From: Oncomelania hupensis
Taxonomy: Eukaryota > Mollusca > Gastropoda > Littorinimorpha > Pomatiopsidae
Reading direction: 5' to 3'
Length of the DNA stretch: 64,000 nucleotides
NCBI GenBank assembly: GCA_036898135.1
Contig: CM072515.1
Location: 17,236,411-17,300,410 of the forward strand
Under the pieces are notes generated by a model, which saw only the letters and a list, made by a program, of their open reading frames with translations, was not told the DNA's origin and did not search any database. Position numbers and translations under genes: made by a program. Shown piece by piece: positions 1 to 44,600 of the stretch (the stretch's first letter is position 1; each line of letters begins with the position of its first letter).

Positions 1-299
1 ATTTATCAATAAGAAGTGCTTTTAATCCTGTATCATCTCATCGCCATCGTCATCATCATTATTATCATCATCAATATTTTTTTTAAAATTATTATTATAA
101 TTATTTTAAAGTTTATTGTTTGTATCAAAACAAAACTCTGAAGGACTTGTTTCTGTTGATAGTGAATTTAAATAAATTGTTTAAAAATATAGCATCGCTT
201 CGATTAAATACATCACACAGAATTTGAATATAACTCAATACGCCAATAAGTGCATGCATAATAAATTACAATTCAAGACTGAAAGCCATTTGGCAAAAA

Positions 300-1380
300 G
301 CAATTAATACTGAGCTGGTGTGACACAGGAGAACCAAGGCAAGGGTATTTCTGATACAATAACTAGAAGGGCTAAGCCCATGTTACTCACATGCTCCTTA
401 GAGAACTTGCAATATTTCACATGAAAATTAGAACTCAAAACAAAGGAAATGAAGTGGTGCGGTGGCATTAAAATGCAAAGTAATACCAGTTTTGATCTTT
501 CGATGCTCTTGACATTGAGATGACCTTGACTTCCAGGTCCAAATATACCCATGTACGATCAAATAAATTTCAGTGAGTTTTATTATGCTTCCCCAAAATT
601 ATCCTGGGATTGAATTGACCTTCAGTGACCTTGACCTTGGAATGACTTTGACCTTCAAGTGACCTCTGATGCTCATGTATGATCAAATAACCCAATGCTG
701 TTGTTATGGGTAAAAAAAAATAGGGAGCCATTCCACTGTACGATTAGACATTTTTTTACGTTTCTGTAAGACCTAACAATTACTTTGACCTTCAGATCAA
801 TCAACAACGGAACACATATGAAAGATCAATCTATTTTCTCTAAATACAACAAGTTTGGACTTTATATCTCTCACAGTTTAGGGTCAAGGTCACTTCAAAG
901 TACCTATATTCTTATACTTTGGACAGCTTCTGTGACAATGACCTTGAAGAAAGGTTGACCAAATGAGCAAAATATGTGCGTCTCTATATATCTATAACGC
1001 ATCAAAGAATCATAAGCTCAATATTAATAACTTAAGAAAAAAATTAAATTTTGTGAAAAATTGTCACATTTTGGACTTACATTTGTTGGCCCTGTAACCA
1101 TGACCTAGAAGAGAAGTCGTTCATCCACTGATCATTTTTAAAGTTTCGTGCACCACCTTACCAAGTTTGGTTGTGATAGTTGATATAAAGTCCGAGCAAT
1201 TAAGTCACTTGCAAGTTTTTCACAGGCGGATGAGGGACGGATGGACCCCCTTTTTTTTCTTTAAATGTCAATTTTGGACTATTTGGACTCATCTAAAAAG
1301 ATTTGCAAAAATCGCCCACTATTGTTTTTTTTGGGGGGGTGAATACACAGACTCACATTGCGGCACGCATGTGAGTTAAA
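300..1380 (-). repeat. Interspersed repeat rich in TCAAGGTCA, copy 1
   Basis: Inverted relative to the copy at 44190-44885: both share a CTCTCATAGCTTAGGGTCAAGG-like block and the end block AGTTCTCTAAGGAGCATGTG. Several TGACCTTGA/TCAAGGTCA sites occur. No coding sequence recognised. Confidence 0.7.
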
Positions 1381-2759
1381 AAGGTACAATAAGAGGGAAT
1401 AAGTGAACAGTAAAAATACATTTGTAGGATAGTTTTTGCAGACATTGATATATATATATTTTTGCACACAAGTTTTACAAAAGCAAAAGGAATGACAATA
1501 CTACATCAAAGCTAACAAATAAAGGGAACAAACAAAAAAAATTTTTTTTTTTCAAACAGTGCGCAAAAGGAGTTAATAAAACCAAATATAAATTAATAAA
1601 GATTTAAACAAAACATTAAAATGTATGATCAAAACAAAAAAGAACAAGAAAGAGAAACTACAATAGATAAATATAAAACAACATCCTTATTAGGAAAAAA
1701 TAAAAAATAAAAACAAAGAATTTTGTGATGATGTGTGCAAACTTGGTGTACGCAAAATGTGAAAAAGAATTTCCACAAGAACCTTCATATTATCCACAGT
1801 AATTATAATTTCATAAAATTCTTGGTAGAAATGTGTCCAGACCTACTATTTGTGTTTTCCAAAACCAAATTTTTCAAAAATATTAGCAACACATAAACAT
1901 TCATACCTATAAAACACCTGTATCACCAACCATTCACACTTGTGAAAGACCCCAGTACCAGCTGTAAAAATCTTATCATGAAAATAAAAAGACCCACTAT
2001 TATTCCAAAACCACATGTGTGAAAATATTCTATTCACGCTAACATAAAGCTGTCTATTACAATTATTTAAATTCAAAGGCTGGAGTTTAATTTTCTAATG
2101 ACCTCCCCAGCAATAACCATCAATGGATATTCCGTTAAGGCCCAGTCATACCTACTGATTAAATCATACAATTTGTTCCATGCAATTTAATCTCAGGACT
2201 GATTGTCCGAAGCAACCGGTCACAAGCTAAACTCATTTCCATACAATAGAGGCGGAAGTTGATTTTCGCTGCGGCTAGCTCATAGACTTCTTTCTGTATA
2301 GTTCCTGTAGAGCTCTCCCTTGTTGCTACGTACATATTGTGAAAGCTATGGCCAACAGTTTGTTTGAGTTTGAGCAGTTCGAAGGATGGTGAGAGAGAGG
2401 ATTGTTTGCCACATTTAGCTGTTTTAATAGCAGATGAGAAGGAAATTCGACAGACGATATGACAGAGATGATGGTGGATATGGTCATGGATCGGGAGTCG
2501 CAATGTCTAGGACGCACAGCACATCCTGATTAGTCTGAACTTATGATTTTATCGCAGGAATTAGAACATGTTTTATCCTCTGAATCTACGATGGAATCAC
2601 ATGAGATTTTATCATAAGCTTGTTGTACAACTTATTGCAGTGTGTGACGGTGTAAATTTTATGAGAATCATGAGGTCTGACTGGGGCTTTATTCCTTCTC
2701 AAATTATAGTATTCAACACCACAGAAAAACCAGACAATTATCTTTACAAAAATAATAAT

Positions 2760-2840
2760 AAAGAAGAAGAAGAAGAAGAAGAAGAAGAAGAAGAAGAAGA
2801 AGAAGAAGAAGAAGAAGAAGAAGAAGAAGAAGAAGAAGAA
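2760..2840. repeat. (GAA)n microsatellite
   Basis: About 27 units of AAG/GAA. It produces poly-Glu and poly-Phe/Leu reading frames that are not genes. Confidence 0.98.
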
Positions 2841-3125
2841 AAATCTCATCCTTGAAACTTTCAAGAACAGGAATATACAATAAGCTGAAACTGACATCAA
2901 GCACAGGCACCACACATACCATCCCTGTGGTGAATTCAAAGGGTGTAAAAAGTGACCAAAAAGCCAACAGGTAGCAATATCTGATTATAGGTGAAAACCC
3001 CCACACACAAAAAACCAGCTCTGCAGCCCTAGTCCAGCATCACTGGCAGCACAACACATAGTCAAGCCCATAATGCACAAGCCTACAACATACACCAAAC
3101 ACCTCAAAGAGGGAATGGTCCAAAC

Positions 3126-35337
<32,212 letters not shown>

Positions 35338-35840
35338 TTTGAACCACTCTCAATAATGATCAGCTGAAAAATAAAGAATAACTTCAATAAGATTCAGAAA
35401 AGAAAGCTGCAGTGTGAAAGGTAGTTTTGAACTTTTGTGACAGGTGTCTCAACCTGCTAAATTTTAAATATATTATTATACATAATACATATATTACATG
35501 TATATATAAATATAGGGATAGTACACTGCAATCAGCTGCTACTAACTATAATCTATATTAATAATAATTTATTTTTTATACAGCAAAACCAAAAATATTT
35601 TGTTACTGTCACTTGTTAGCCAGCGGTTTTTACATAAGTTATAAATAATAAGACATGTATAAGAGCTTGGGGTTTCTTAGTTGAGTACATATAAACACTC
35701 TGCACTAAATATTAATTCTAATATGCCTTGTATTGCAGAGGCGATTGGGTATGCCAACATGAAATAAAATATCACACAATATAAACTGTGAATTTCTTTG
35801 GACATAAAACAAATACACAAAGAAAATTAATTCAGTCTAC

Positions 35841-35900
35841 CTCTCTCGATAAACTGTCGGCCTATCATCGCCACAGGAAGTTTAAAAGCTGAAGCTAGGA
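35841..35900 (-). other. Possible MED14 non-coding first exon
   Basis: The acceptor at 35364 needs an upstream donor. GAGAG|GTAGAC at 35841/35840 is the best nearby candidate. The right boundary (transcription start) is a guess. Confidence 0.35.
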
Positions 35901-37041
35901 AATAAAATTAATAAAATTTGCTCGCAACATTTCGTCTAAATTGTTCAGGCGTACAATCTAGTGAATAACTCGATAAAGTCAGATAACTGCTTGTTCATTT
36001 TTGTGTAGTACACCAAATAATTATTTTCTTTGATTTGACATTGTTCGAAACTTAAATTATAAAGATAGGTGAGTACGAGTTGTCTTCCCATAGTTGATTG
36101 GAAACAGGGCCGGGACACTTTGTCCTAACTTGAATTTGTTATGTCTTGAACTGGGGCTTCTACGATTATTCATTCATGTTTACTCAGAAATAGTGTGGTA
36201 CGTGTAACGCAGAGATCTGGCTGGTGTGATCAGATTATACTAGGTTTTTGTCAGTTAGTATTCATGGCAACCATGATACTGATACTATTGTAATTGTTTG
36301 TTTGAAACAATCTTAGGTAAATGATCACCATCATCATCAGTCTGAATCAACATGTTATACAATGTTTATTTTGTGAACGCAGTTTGTCAATAATCAGAAT
36401 TTTATTACTTAAATCACTGCCTTAAATATTTGCCTGTCAGTTATTGTTACTTTTCATTGGTTGGAATATTTGTTTATAAAATACAATGATTATCAATATC
36501 AATGATCTTCACAATCACTGATTTTGCTCATCTGTGCAGTATAACTGTCCTTGTACTAATAGCCTAGTGATGCCAATACAGGCATCTGAGGCTTAGAGAT
36601 GTATTCTATTCAAGTGGACAATTATAGATAGATTGGATCAGGAAATCATAATCATATGTTGTGAACAATGAGTAGGCCAACTTCATTAACACGACATCGA
36701 CCTTGTGCACTTTTAGTGTTAATAATGAAATAAGATATTTAATTGGATAAACATTGATGCTAGCTTATAGATAGATTGGATCAGGAAATTATAATCATAT
36801 GTTGTGAACAATGAGTAGGCCAACTTCATTAGCACGACATCGACCTTGTGCACTTTTAGTGTTATAATTGAAATAAGCTATTTAATTGTGCATAAACATT
36901 GATGCTAGATCAGAGCAGGCATCATAATATGTGAATAATTACAGAGGTCAATAATTTCAGCCACACATCTGTGATTGCTTGGGACTGACACTGGTGAGAT
37001 CACAGAGTTAGTCACCTAAAGTAAACATTGCATACAAAGGG
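35842..37041. promoter_or_regulatory. Divergent intergenic region between MED14 and CEP85-like
   Basis: The two genes start 1.7 kb apart and point away from each other, so promoters of both should lie here. I see no clear TATA box. The minus-strand motif ACTTCCTG near 35880 resembles an ETS-type site. The right half is taken up by a 143-bp tandem duplication. Regulatory role is inferred from gene layout only. Confidence 0.4.
36622..36908. repeat. 143-bp tandem duplication
   Basis: Two adjacent copies (36622-36764 and 36765-36908) share nearly all bases, including GAACAATGAGTAGGCCAACT and ACGACATCGACCTTGTGCAC. A few substitutions and small indels separate them. The second copy ends about 130 bp before the CEP85-like start codon. 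Confidence 0.9.
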
Positions 37042-37093
37042 ATGGATGGACCAACTGCACAAGGAACACAGTTTTCACAAACAAATGTCCCAG
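37042..37093 (+). CDS. CEP85: CEP85-like candidate exon 1 with start codon
   Basis: ATG at 37042 in the strong context GGGATGG starts MDGPTAQGTQFSQTNVPG and ends in phase 1 at CAG|GTGAGT. Joining it to exon 2 makes the Gly codon of GWQDDIEK. An in-frame TAG lies upstream at 37009-37011. No similarity supports this short exon, only signals and phase. Confidence 0.65.
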
Positions 37094-37497
37094 GTGAGTA
37101 TTGTGTGTATGGAGATAATGGATCTTTTATTTTATACAGTACCCTGTAATTTTGTTTTCTTTTCTGTGTTATCCTTAGACACTGACAGAAATGGGTGGGG
37201 GATAGTGCAGTGGTTGGAGCACTCGCTACTGTGTCGAAAGTGAAGCACCGTCCGGTGCGGTTAGCACTTGGATGGGTGACCGCTAAGGTGTGAAGCGACA
37301 AACAACAACGCCCCCAGTTGACTCAACTGTGATTGAGTACCTACTCTTTTGAGGGTGGGGAAGGTAAAGCAGCGAGGGAGAGAGTTGGGCATCGCCCTCA
37401 TTACGCTGGCCCAAGATAAGTGTGATCTCCAACATCACGCTCCCCTACGGCCACAAGGCTATGGGACTACCTTTACCTTTACCTTTTTACTGACAGA

Positions 37498-37538
<41 letters not shown>

Positions 37539-38626
37539 AGCCAGGATGTTATTACATGCTTTTGCTTCATGCGAACTCAAAGCATGGCAATATTGAATAA
37601 TAATAATGGATGACATAAATACACACGCTTTTTCCCAAATCAACCAATCAGGCTCAAAGTGTGGCAATCTGTACCAACATACACTTTGCCATGTTCCACC
37701 CACTCTCTCTCACATACAACAAACACACATCTGTCGCTCAAACATGCGGTGTAAAGGCAAGTCGCTGTTAGAAGATGGGAAGGAAATCAAATTTTTATTT
37801 GTGAAAGTTTTGATTGAATGCATCTAATACCATTATTGAAGAGAGTGAGGAAACTGGAGTACCCAGATAAAACTCTTAATGACCACAGTAGTCTTGTACC
37901 TAAGTCACATAAGTTCACCCTTTGTGGGAATCGAACCCGCGACCTTCAGCATTCGAAACAAGTGACTAACCCACTGCGCCACTAGGCTAATAGAAAGTTC
38001 TCAAAGCTCAGTGATTAGACAAGACCGCTATTACAGAAGGCAATTTTACAGAAATTCTTTTTTTTTTTTGTAACATTTAGATTGACTGCCTCCAATACCA
38101 TCATTGAAGGGAGGGAGGAAACCAGAGTACCTGGTGAAAACCTTCGGTGTCCTAAAAAGTCTCGTATAACTATAAGTCATGTAAATTTGTCCTATGATGG
38201 GTACCAGGTCACCCCATTGTACTGATCGCTCAGTATTTTTCAGGATATTTTTTTTCTAATGAAACATTCAATCTTATCAGGGTTAACACTAGCACTTAGA
38301 GTTTTGCATCCTAAGTGTATCCAGGCAAGGAGGCATATAAGTGAAATTGTATTTGCTGTCAGCAATACGTGTGCAACACCAAAAATCGTTGCTAGATGAA
38401 CACAACTAGAGCTGACAGTGGCATACATGTGTGGGTAGGTTCAGTGTTTATTCAGACATCTATGCTTGTGTAGGGTCACAAATTCATAAAGCTTGCATGC
38501 ATCACACATGTGCGGGAAGCAAAAACTTCTTTTTTTTTAAAATCATAAGATCTTTAATTTGAGGGATGTATACTATATGCCATAGATCTAAATACGAACA
38601 ACAACAAGAACAACAACAAGAACAAC

Positions 38627-38671
<45 letters not shown>

Positions 38672-41600
38672 TAATAATAATAATTAATAATAATAATTAT
38701 AATAAATTATGCCTTGTATTATTATTATTATTATTAATATTATTATTATTATTATTATTATTGTTATACAAAGCATTCTCTCACACATTCACACACTCAC
38801 AAACATTAGAACTATACAAAAAAAGCATGCCAAATGGATTGGAATGGGAGACATGGGTTATACAAATTTAAAAGCAATCCCTCAAAGATCTACACTCTAG
38901 TATAAGGTGGATGGGCGAAGGAGGAAGGGGGAGGAGGGAAATGGTGAGGGGAAAACATGTTGCAGTATCCAATGTAGGAGAAAGTAGTTGGAAGAAAGGA
39001 AAGGTCAGGAGAAGTATAGGCACATTCACATAGGTCTTCATGAAGCCAAAGACTTTGAGCTAGGTAGAACAAATAATAATAATTATTTATTTCATTAAAA
39101 AGACATCTACGCCTTTCGCTCAGGAGAAGCTCATAGCGTAGATACACCCAGAAAGATAACAAGGACAACAAAATGCATAACTCTGGGGACAAAAATATAT
39201 TAAAAGAATCACACACCACAATATTAAAAGTCAATTACTCACACTCTCTCTCTCTCTCTCTGTGTCTTATATACAGACACACACACACACACCCACACAC
39301 ACACACACAGTGACACACACACACACAAATAACACAGGCATCATAATAATAAATAAATGACTCAGATCATACATACATGTTTCATAAAATACAGTAAAAT
39401 AAAATACAGAGCACAATAAAATCATCAATCTCAATAAGCATGTGCATTTCACACAAAAACAGAAACGTGCAATTACATTAAAATTAAGGGTGATTTTTTA
39501 AATTTATTTACTTTTAGGGTCAAAAGATCTCTTTGTGCAACTACAGCCCTGAAAATGAAAAAAAGGTCCCACTAGCCTTTGGCTAGTAACTTTAAAATTT
39601 TACTAGCCAAACTAAACATTTTACTAGCCAAACTTTCAAAAAGGTCATTTTAGCGCACTCGCATTTGGCGACTAAAGTTTTTTTTTTAGTCGCCAATTTT
39701 TTTTTCACTAGCCATGGCGACTAAATTAGTCGCCATTTTCAGGCCTGAACTATGTACGACTCGTGTTTAGTTTTACAAAAAGTAAATTTAGTATTAGTGG
39801 TGTTATATGGAAATTATAACCTAAAATACTGAATCATGAAGGAAAGCAAGTTTCTGATGGTTTTCATTACTGTTGCTATGATGTGCGCCTCAAATATGAA
39901 AGATTACAAATCTGACAGTCCAGGGACGGATTATAGGAGGGTCCCAGAGAGCACAGTTTCCCCTCCCCCACCCCCCTTCGGTCCCTCCCTAGGGCCAAAA
40001 ATAAATAAATTTAAAATAAAATATACACACATACATGGACACACTCACACACACCCACACATATTTCCCTTCTCTCCCTCCCACACCCCTCTCATACCTC
40101 CAATGTCATTATGGCGTACACCCCTTTAATTAATGTTTTATTGGCCAGAGTTCGCATGTTTAGAACAAGATTGCGATAAAACTTCAGGATATTAGTGTTC
40201 TGTCCCTTGAGCATTTGTATGTGTTCCATATATATTCAATAAATTCTGTATTATTTTGGATTTTGAAAAGCTTAACATAGTTTTGGTACCTAGTTAACCT
40301 ATTGACCAGTGATGTAGGCTTGCTATGACTGACATAGATCTTTCAATTTCTGATGACATGATCTTTTATCACCCTCCATGCCCTCTTCCATCCCATTTTA
40401 TTAGATTTTATCTCTTTGCTTTCAGGATTGGTGAGGAATGACCGACAATGTTTAAGCTTGAATTAGTAAAATCCAAAAGTGACTAGAACTAATTTTAATA
40501 AACTTTTGCCCAGTATTTTAAGAGTCAATAAAAGCAGAATGTGGGGTTGTTTTGATTTCACAATGCATGCATAATAATTAATATATATATAGGGTCTTCT
40601 GGCAGTCCAGTAGGCAGTAGAAGCAGGACCAGGTTAGGTTGTGACTTCAAACTCCAGCTAAACCATAACTAAAACTTTATTTTAAAAAACAAACAATAAA
40701 GACAAACTATTTTGCCGTCTAGTGGACAGCAAAAATCAGCTGTAGCACTACACAGTGGTACATAATTATTAGTACTCTAATAATTATAATATCATATAAT
40801 GTAATTAGGGACCCCCCCCCCTTCCCCCATCTCCCATCTTCCCTCCACCCCACCACTTGCACCTCCCACCTCCCCTCATGAAGAGCATAATGATAATCTG
40901 CCCTGCAGTCGTGTCACGTTTGAATATTTGGGTTGATAATGTATCATATAAATGTATCATATATATACATGTATGCCACATTAAATAATGCATTATCTTG
41001 GAACAACGTACTGTTATCTTTGGTGACTTAATGCTTCTAATTATTAGGTTTTGGTGTTTTGTATTGGCTGGTTACATTACGTTTTTTGTTGTTCGGCAAG
41101 TTTATTTCTAAATTTTTCTGAGTTTCTCTCTTATTTTTGTCTCCAAACTTTGAGGCATAAAATCATTTATTTGTGGAAAGTTTTAAAAAATTGCAAACAG
41201 TAATCACTGTACTTTCATTGCTGGTAGATAGATAGATACTCAGTGCTTATAGGGTCCAGCGGACTGCCAAGAGTCGAACCAGGACCACTTCATTGCTGGT
41301 AATGAAAGCATGTTGTGATTCATATAAAAATTTGTCTTCTCATACATTTTACAAACTTTGCATACATTTTATAAACTTAAAAGTAGAACTAGTCTGAGCA
41401 AGTAAAATTTTGTCTGGGAAGTACCTGCTCTGCTATTATGCTGGGCATTGAAACATTTTCATTCTGCTCTTGACTGCATTTTAAAATGTTAAGCACACTC
41501 ACATGAAGGAGAATAACAAGATTTATGTAAGGACTGGGGAAACAAACTGCCATGCATGAACGTAGTTCCAATACTGAGCGTACATTTCTTGAGTTCTATT

Positions 41601-44600
41601 AGTTTGTTGACAACTATTTATGCCCGTGATATTACAGATTACCAGAAGATGCTACAAACATCTGTCGCGCAGGACCCTGGATCAGCAGCACAAGCAGGTT
41701 CGTGTTCATTTGTCTTTTTTTTCATATTTATGTATTGTAGCTTATTACACAATAAATTATTACTAAGGTATTAATGATTACATGCGACTAAGTTATTCTC
41801 AATTCTCCTAGAAGAAGTTGAGGCAGCAGTGCAATCGCTGTAGAAGGGGAAGTCAGCAGGAGTGGACAACATACACACAGAATTGCTTAAAGCAGGAGGA
41901 GAAGTGATGATTGACGCCCTCACCATTATCTGTAACAAGATCTGGCAGAGTGGGGAATGGTCTACATCATGGACCCAGTCGCTTGTCATAACTCTTCTCA
42001 AAAAGGGTAACAGTGTTTCCCACAGCTTTTTTTTCAGTCCTTGGGACTCTCTGGTGCAAAATTTCAAGAGTCCCCTTACAAAATTTGAGAGTCCCCTTAC
42101 AATTCCTACATTTACCTTGATTTTGATTACCAACATCATGGACACACAAATACACCTCAAAGTCAAACAAAGCTTAGTTTTCAATGCAACTTTATTGAAA
42201 ATTATGAATAGCCATAAAACAAGCAACACAACAAAAGGAATACTGTTCTGATAAATGTTACAAAGGAATCCATAATTGACTAGAGGAACCTTAAAATCAC
42301 ATAAAATGACCATAGAGCAAACATGAAATGGTCATACGACAATTTACACACATCAATCTGCATGTACTGACAAATTGTCTCTGTAAAAGCAGTTAGTGTT
42401 AGAGGGGACTAAGTCGATGACCAGAAGAAAAAAAAAGAGACAACAAAATCTGTTCAACTGCGTGTTACAGACAAGATCATCATTGCCTAGTCTAGGGAGA
42501 ACTGAAAATGATGATTCAACATTCAACGAGTGCATCGTCTTCCGCATTTCTGCGGGTTATCGTTTTCCGTAGCCATGTGTCGAGCGACATGTTTCAGCTT
42601 TTCAGAAGCAAACAAAAAGGCTGCGCATGCATGTCAGCGCGGTCAGTGGGTAGGGGAGATCACCGCGCTTACTCGGCTCGGGCGCACGATAGCTCAGAAG
42701 TGCCAGGATACATAATGGCAGTTTAAAAAAAAACGTTACGTCCCTTGTGACGCGCCAGTTTTTTTTTCATGCGTCCTTTTTCAGTTTTTGTGAGCGTTTT
42801 GGGAAACACTGGGTAATTTTCAAGAGTCTGAAAATTACTGCACCATCAGCTCCATCAGCCATCCTAGCAAAGTCCTCCTGAAAATAATACTCAACAGGTT
42901 GAAATCCCAAGCTGAACAAATCATACTGAAGAACAAGCAGGATTCAGGGCAGGGTGAAGTACCACTGAACAGATTTTCAATCTCAGAATAATCTGCGAGA
43001 AATACCTACAGCCCAACCACATCTATATTATGTGTTTGTAGACTTCAAGAGAGCATTTGACCGATTCTGGCATGCAGCTCTGTGGACAACCATGAGAGTG
43101 TATAACAACAGCCATAACATTATTGAAGTCAATGATGCCTACTCTCTTCAACATTCTTCAACATCTTCCTAGAGCGCATCATGTCAGATGCCCATGCAGG
43201 CACAGTCAGCATAGGGGGTAGAGCAATCTCCAACCTTCGTTTTGCAGATGACATTGATGGATTGGCTGGAGAGGAACAAGAACTTGAACAGCTGGTACAG
43301 AGGCTTAACATCAACTCCAGAGCCTTTGGAATGAAAATAAGTGCAGAGAAGACCAAAATGATGACCAATAACACTAATGGCATCAACACGGACATCAAAG
43401 TCTAAAGCCAATCCCTCAACACAGTGCATAGCTTCAAATATTTAGGAGCCATTGTATCAGACAATGGGTCCTGACAGAAAATCCTCTCCAGGATCACACA
43501 AACAACTGCTGCCCTGACAAGGTTGAAGACCCATTTGGAAAGACAGGACCATCAGTCTAAGGTAAGGCTGCTGCGCTCCCTTGTCATCTCCATCTTCCTA
43601 CATGCTTGCAAAACATGGATCATCACAGCAGACCTAAAACAAAGAATACAAAGCATGGAGATTAGGTGCTAACAGAAGACTGCTAGGCATTTCCTATACC
43701 CAGCACATCACCAGTGAAGTCCGCTGACCATCACACAAGCCATTGGACAACACGATGTCATGCTCACAGTGGTGAAGGAACGAAAACTCCGATGATATGG
43801 CCACGTCACCAGAGCATCAGCAAGAGCATCCTGCAAGGCACAATGCAAGGAGGTAGAAGAAGAGGGAGACAGAAAAAGAAGTGGGAGGACAACAGTCGAG
43901 AATGGACTGGCTTGACAAGGAGTGAAGCAATGAGGGTTGCTGAGGACAGAGAAAGATGGAGTATGCTGGCTAAACAATCGTCTTTGGTTCCCCAACGACT
44001 TTCGAGTTACTGGATAGGATAGGATTATATGATGAAATGAAAATCTTTAATCACATTGGCAGTGGCATTAAAATTTTAAGGATATTGTAGGCTGCAAATG
44101 TATTTTGAATTGCATTTAATTAGACAACACTAACATGCTTTATTATTATTAGCCATAATTAGCTATTAGCACACAGCCATGAGAGCTCAAAAATTATCAG
44201 TGATTGAATCATTGAATGACCTCATTTCAAGGTCAAGGATACATGGTCAACAAATGTTAGTAAAAAATGACAAGTTATTGAAAGTGGACCTATGATTGAT
44301 GCATGTCAGCCATCAGTGAGGCACACCAACCATGGTCAGTCTCATTCCAAGGTCAAGATTACTGGATCTGTCCAAAGTTGGTTGAGATGGGTACTTTGAA
44401 GTGGCCTTGACCCTAAGCTATGAGAGATATAGAGTCCAAATTTGTTGTATTTAGAGACCATAGATTGATCGTTCACATTTGTTCAGTTTTTGTGTTGATC
44501 TTGAAGATCAAGGTAATTTTAGGCCTTATGTAAAACGTCAAAATTTGTACTTTTTTTTCTATATCTGGTTCTATATTTTAATCACATTATGCATCAAATT

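Larger units (their letters stand above)
1..3125. other. Non-coding DNA left of the last visible MED14 exon
   Basis: Presumably a MED14 intron. It holds the 300-1380 repeat, a possible PIF/Harbinger-like fragment starting AAGGCCCAGTCATACCTACT at 2139, and a (GAA)n tract at 2760-2840. No exon recognised. Confidence 0.6.

Noticed and set aside
44..70. Short regularly repeated trinucleotides considered as CRISPR-like
   Set aside because: Simple ATC/ATT microsatellite in animal DNA; no spacer structure anywhere in the window.
2159..2503. 114-codon minus-strand open frame in the place of the missing MED14 C-terminus
   Set aside because: Does not resemble MED14. The left edge AAGGCCCAGTCATACC suggests a Harbinger-like repeat instead, but the other terminus was not found.
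2568..3006. Open frames with poly-Glu, poly-Phe or poly-Leu
   Set aside because: They only read through the (GAA)n microsatellite; no splice signals or similarity.
37235..37275. Possible 5S rRNA gene
   Set aside because: Only the 3' half of 5S is recognisable, within a SINE that has target duplications.
37880..37990. Possible tRNA gene on the minus strand
   Set aside because: A and B boxes are good, but the acceptor stem does not pair; better explained as a tRNA-derived SINE.
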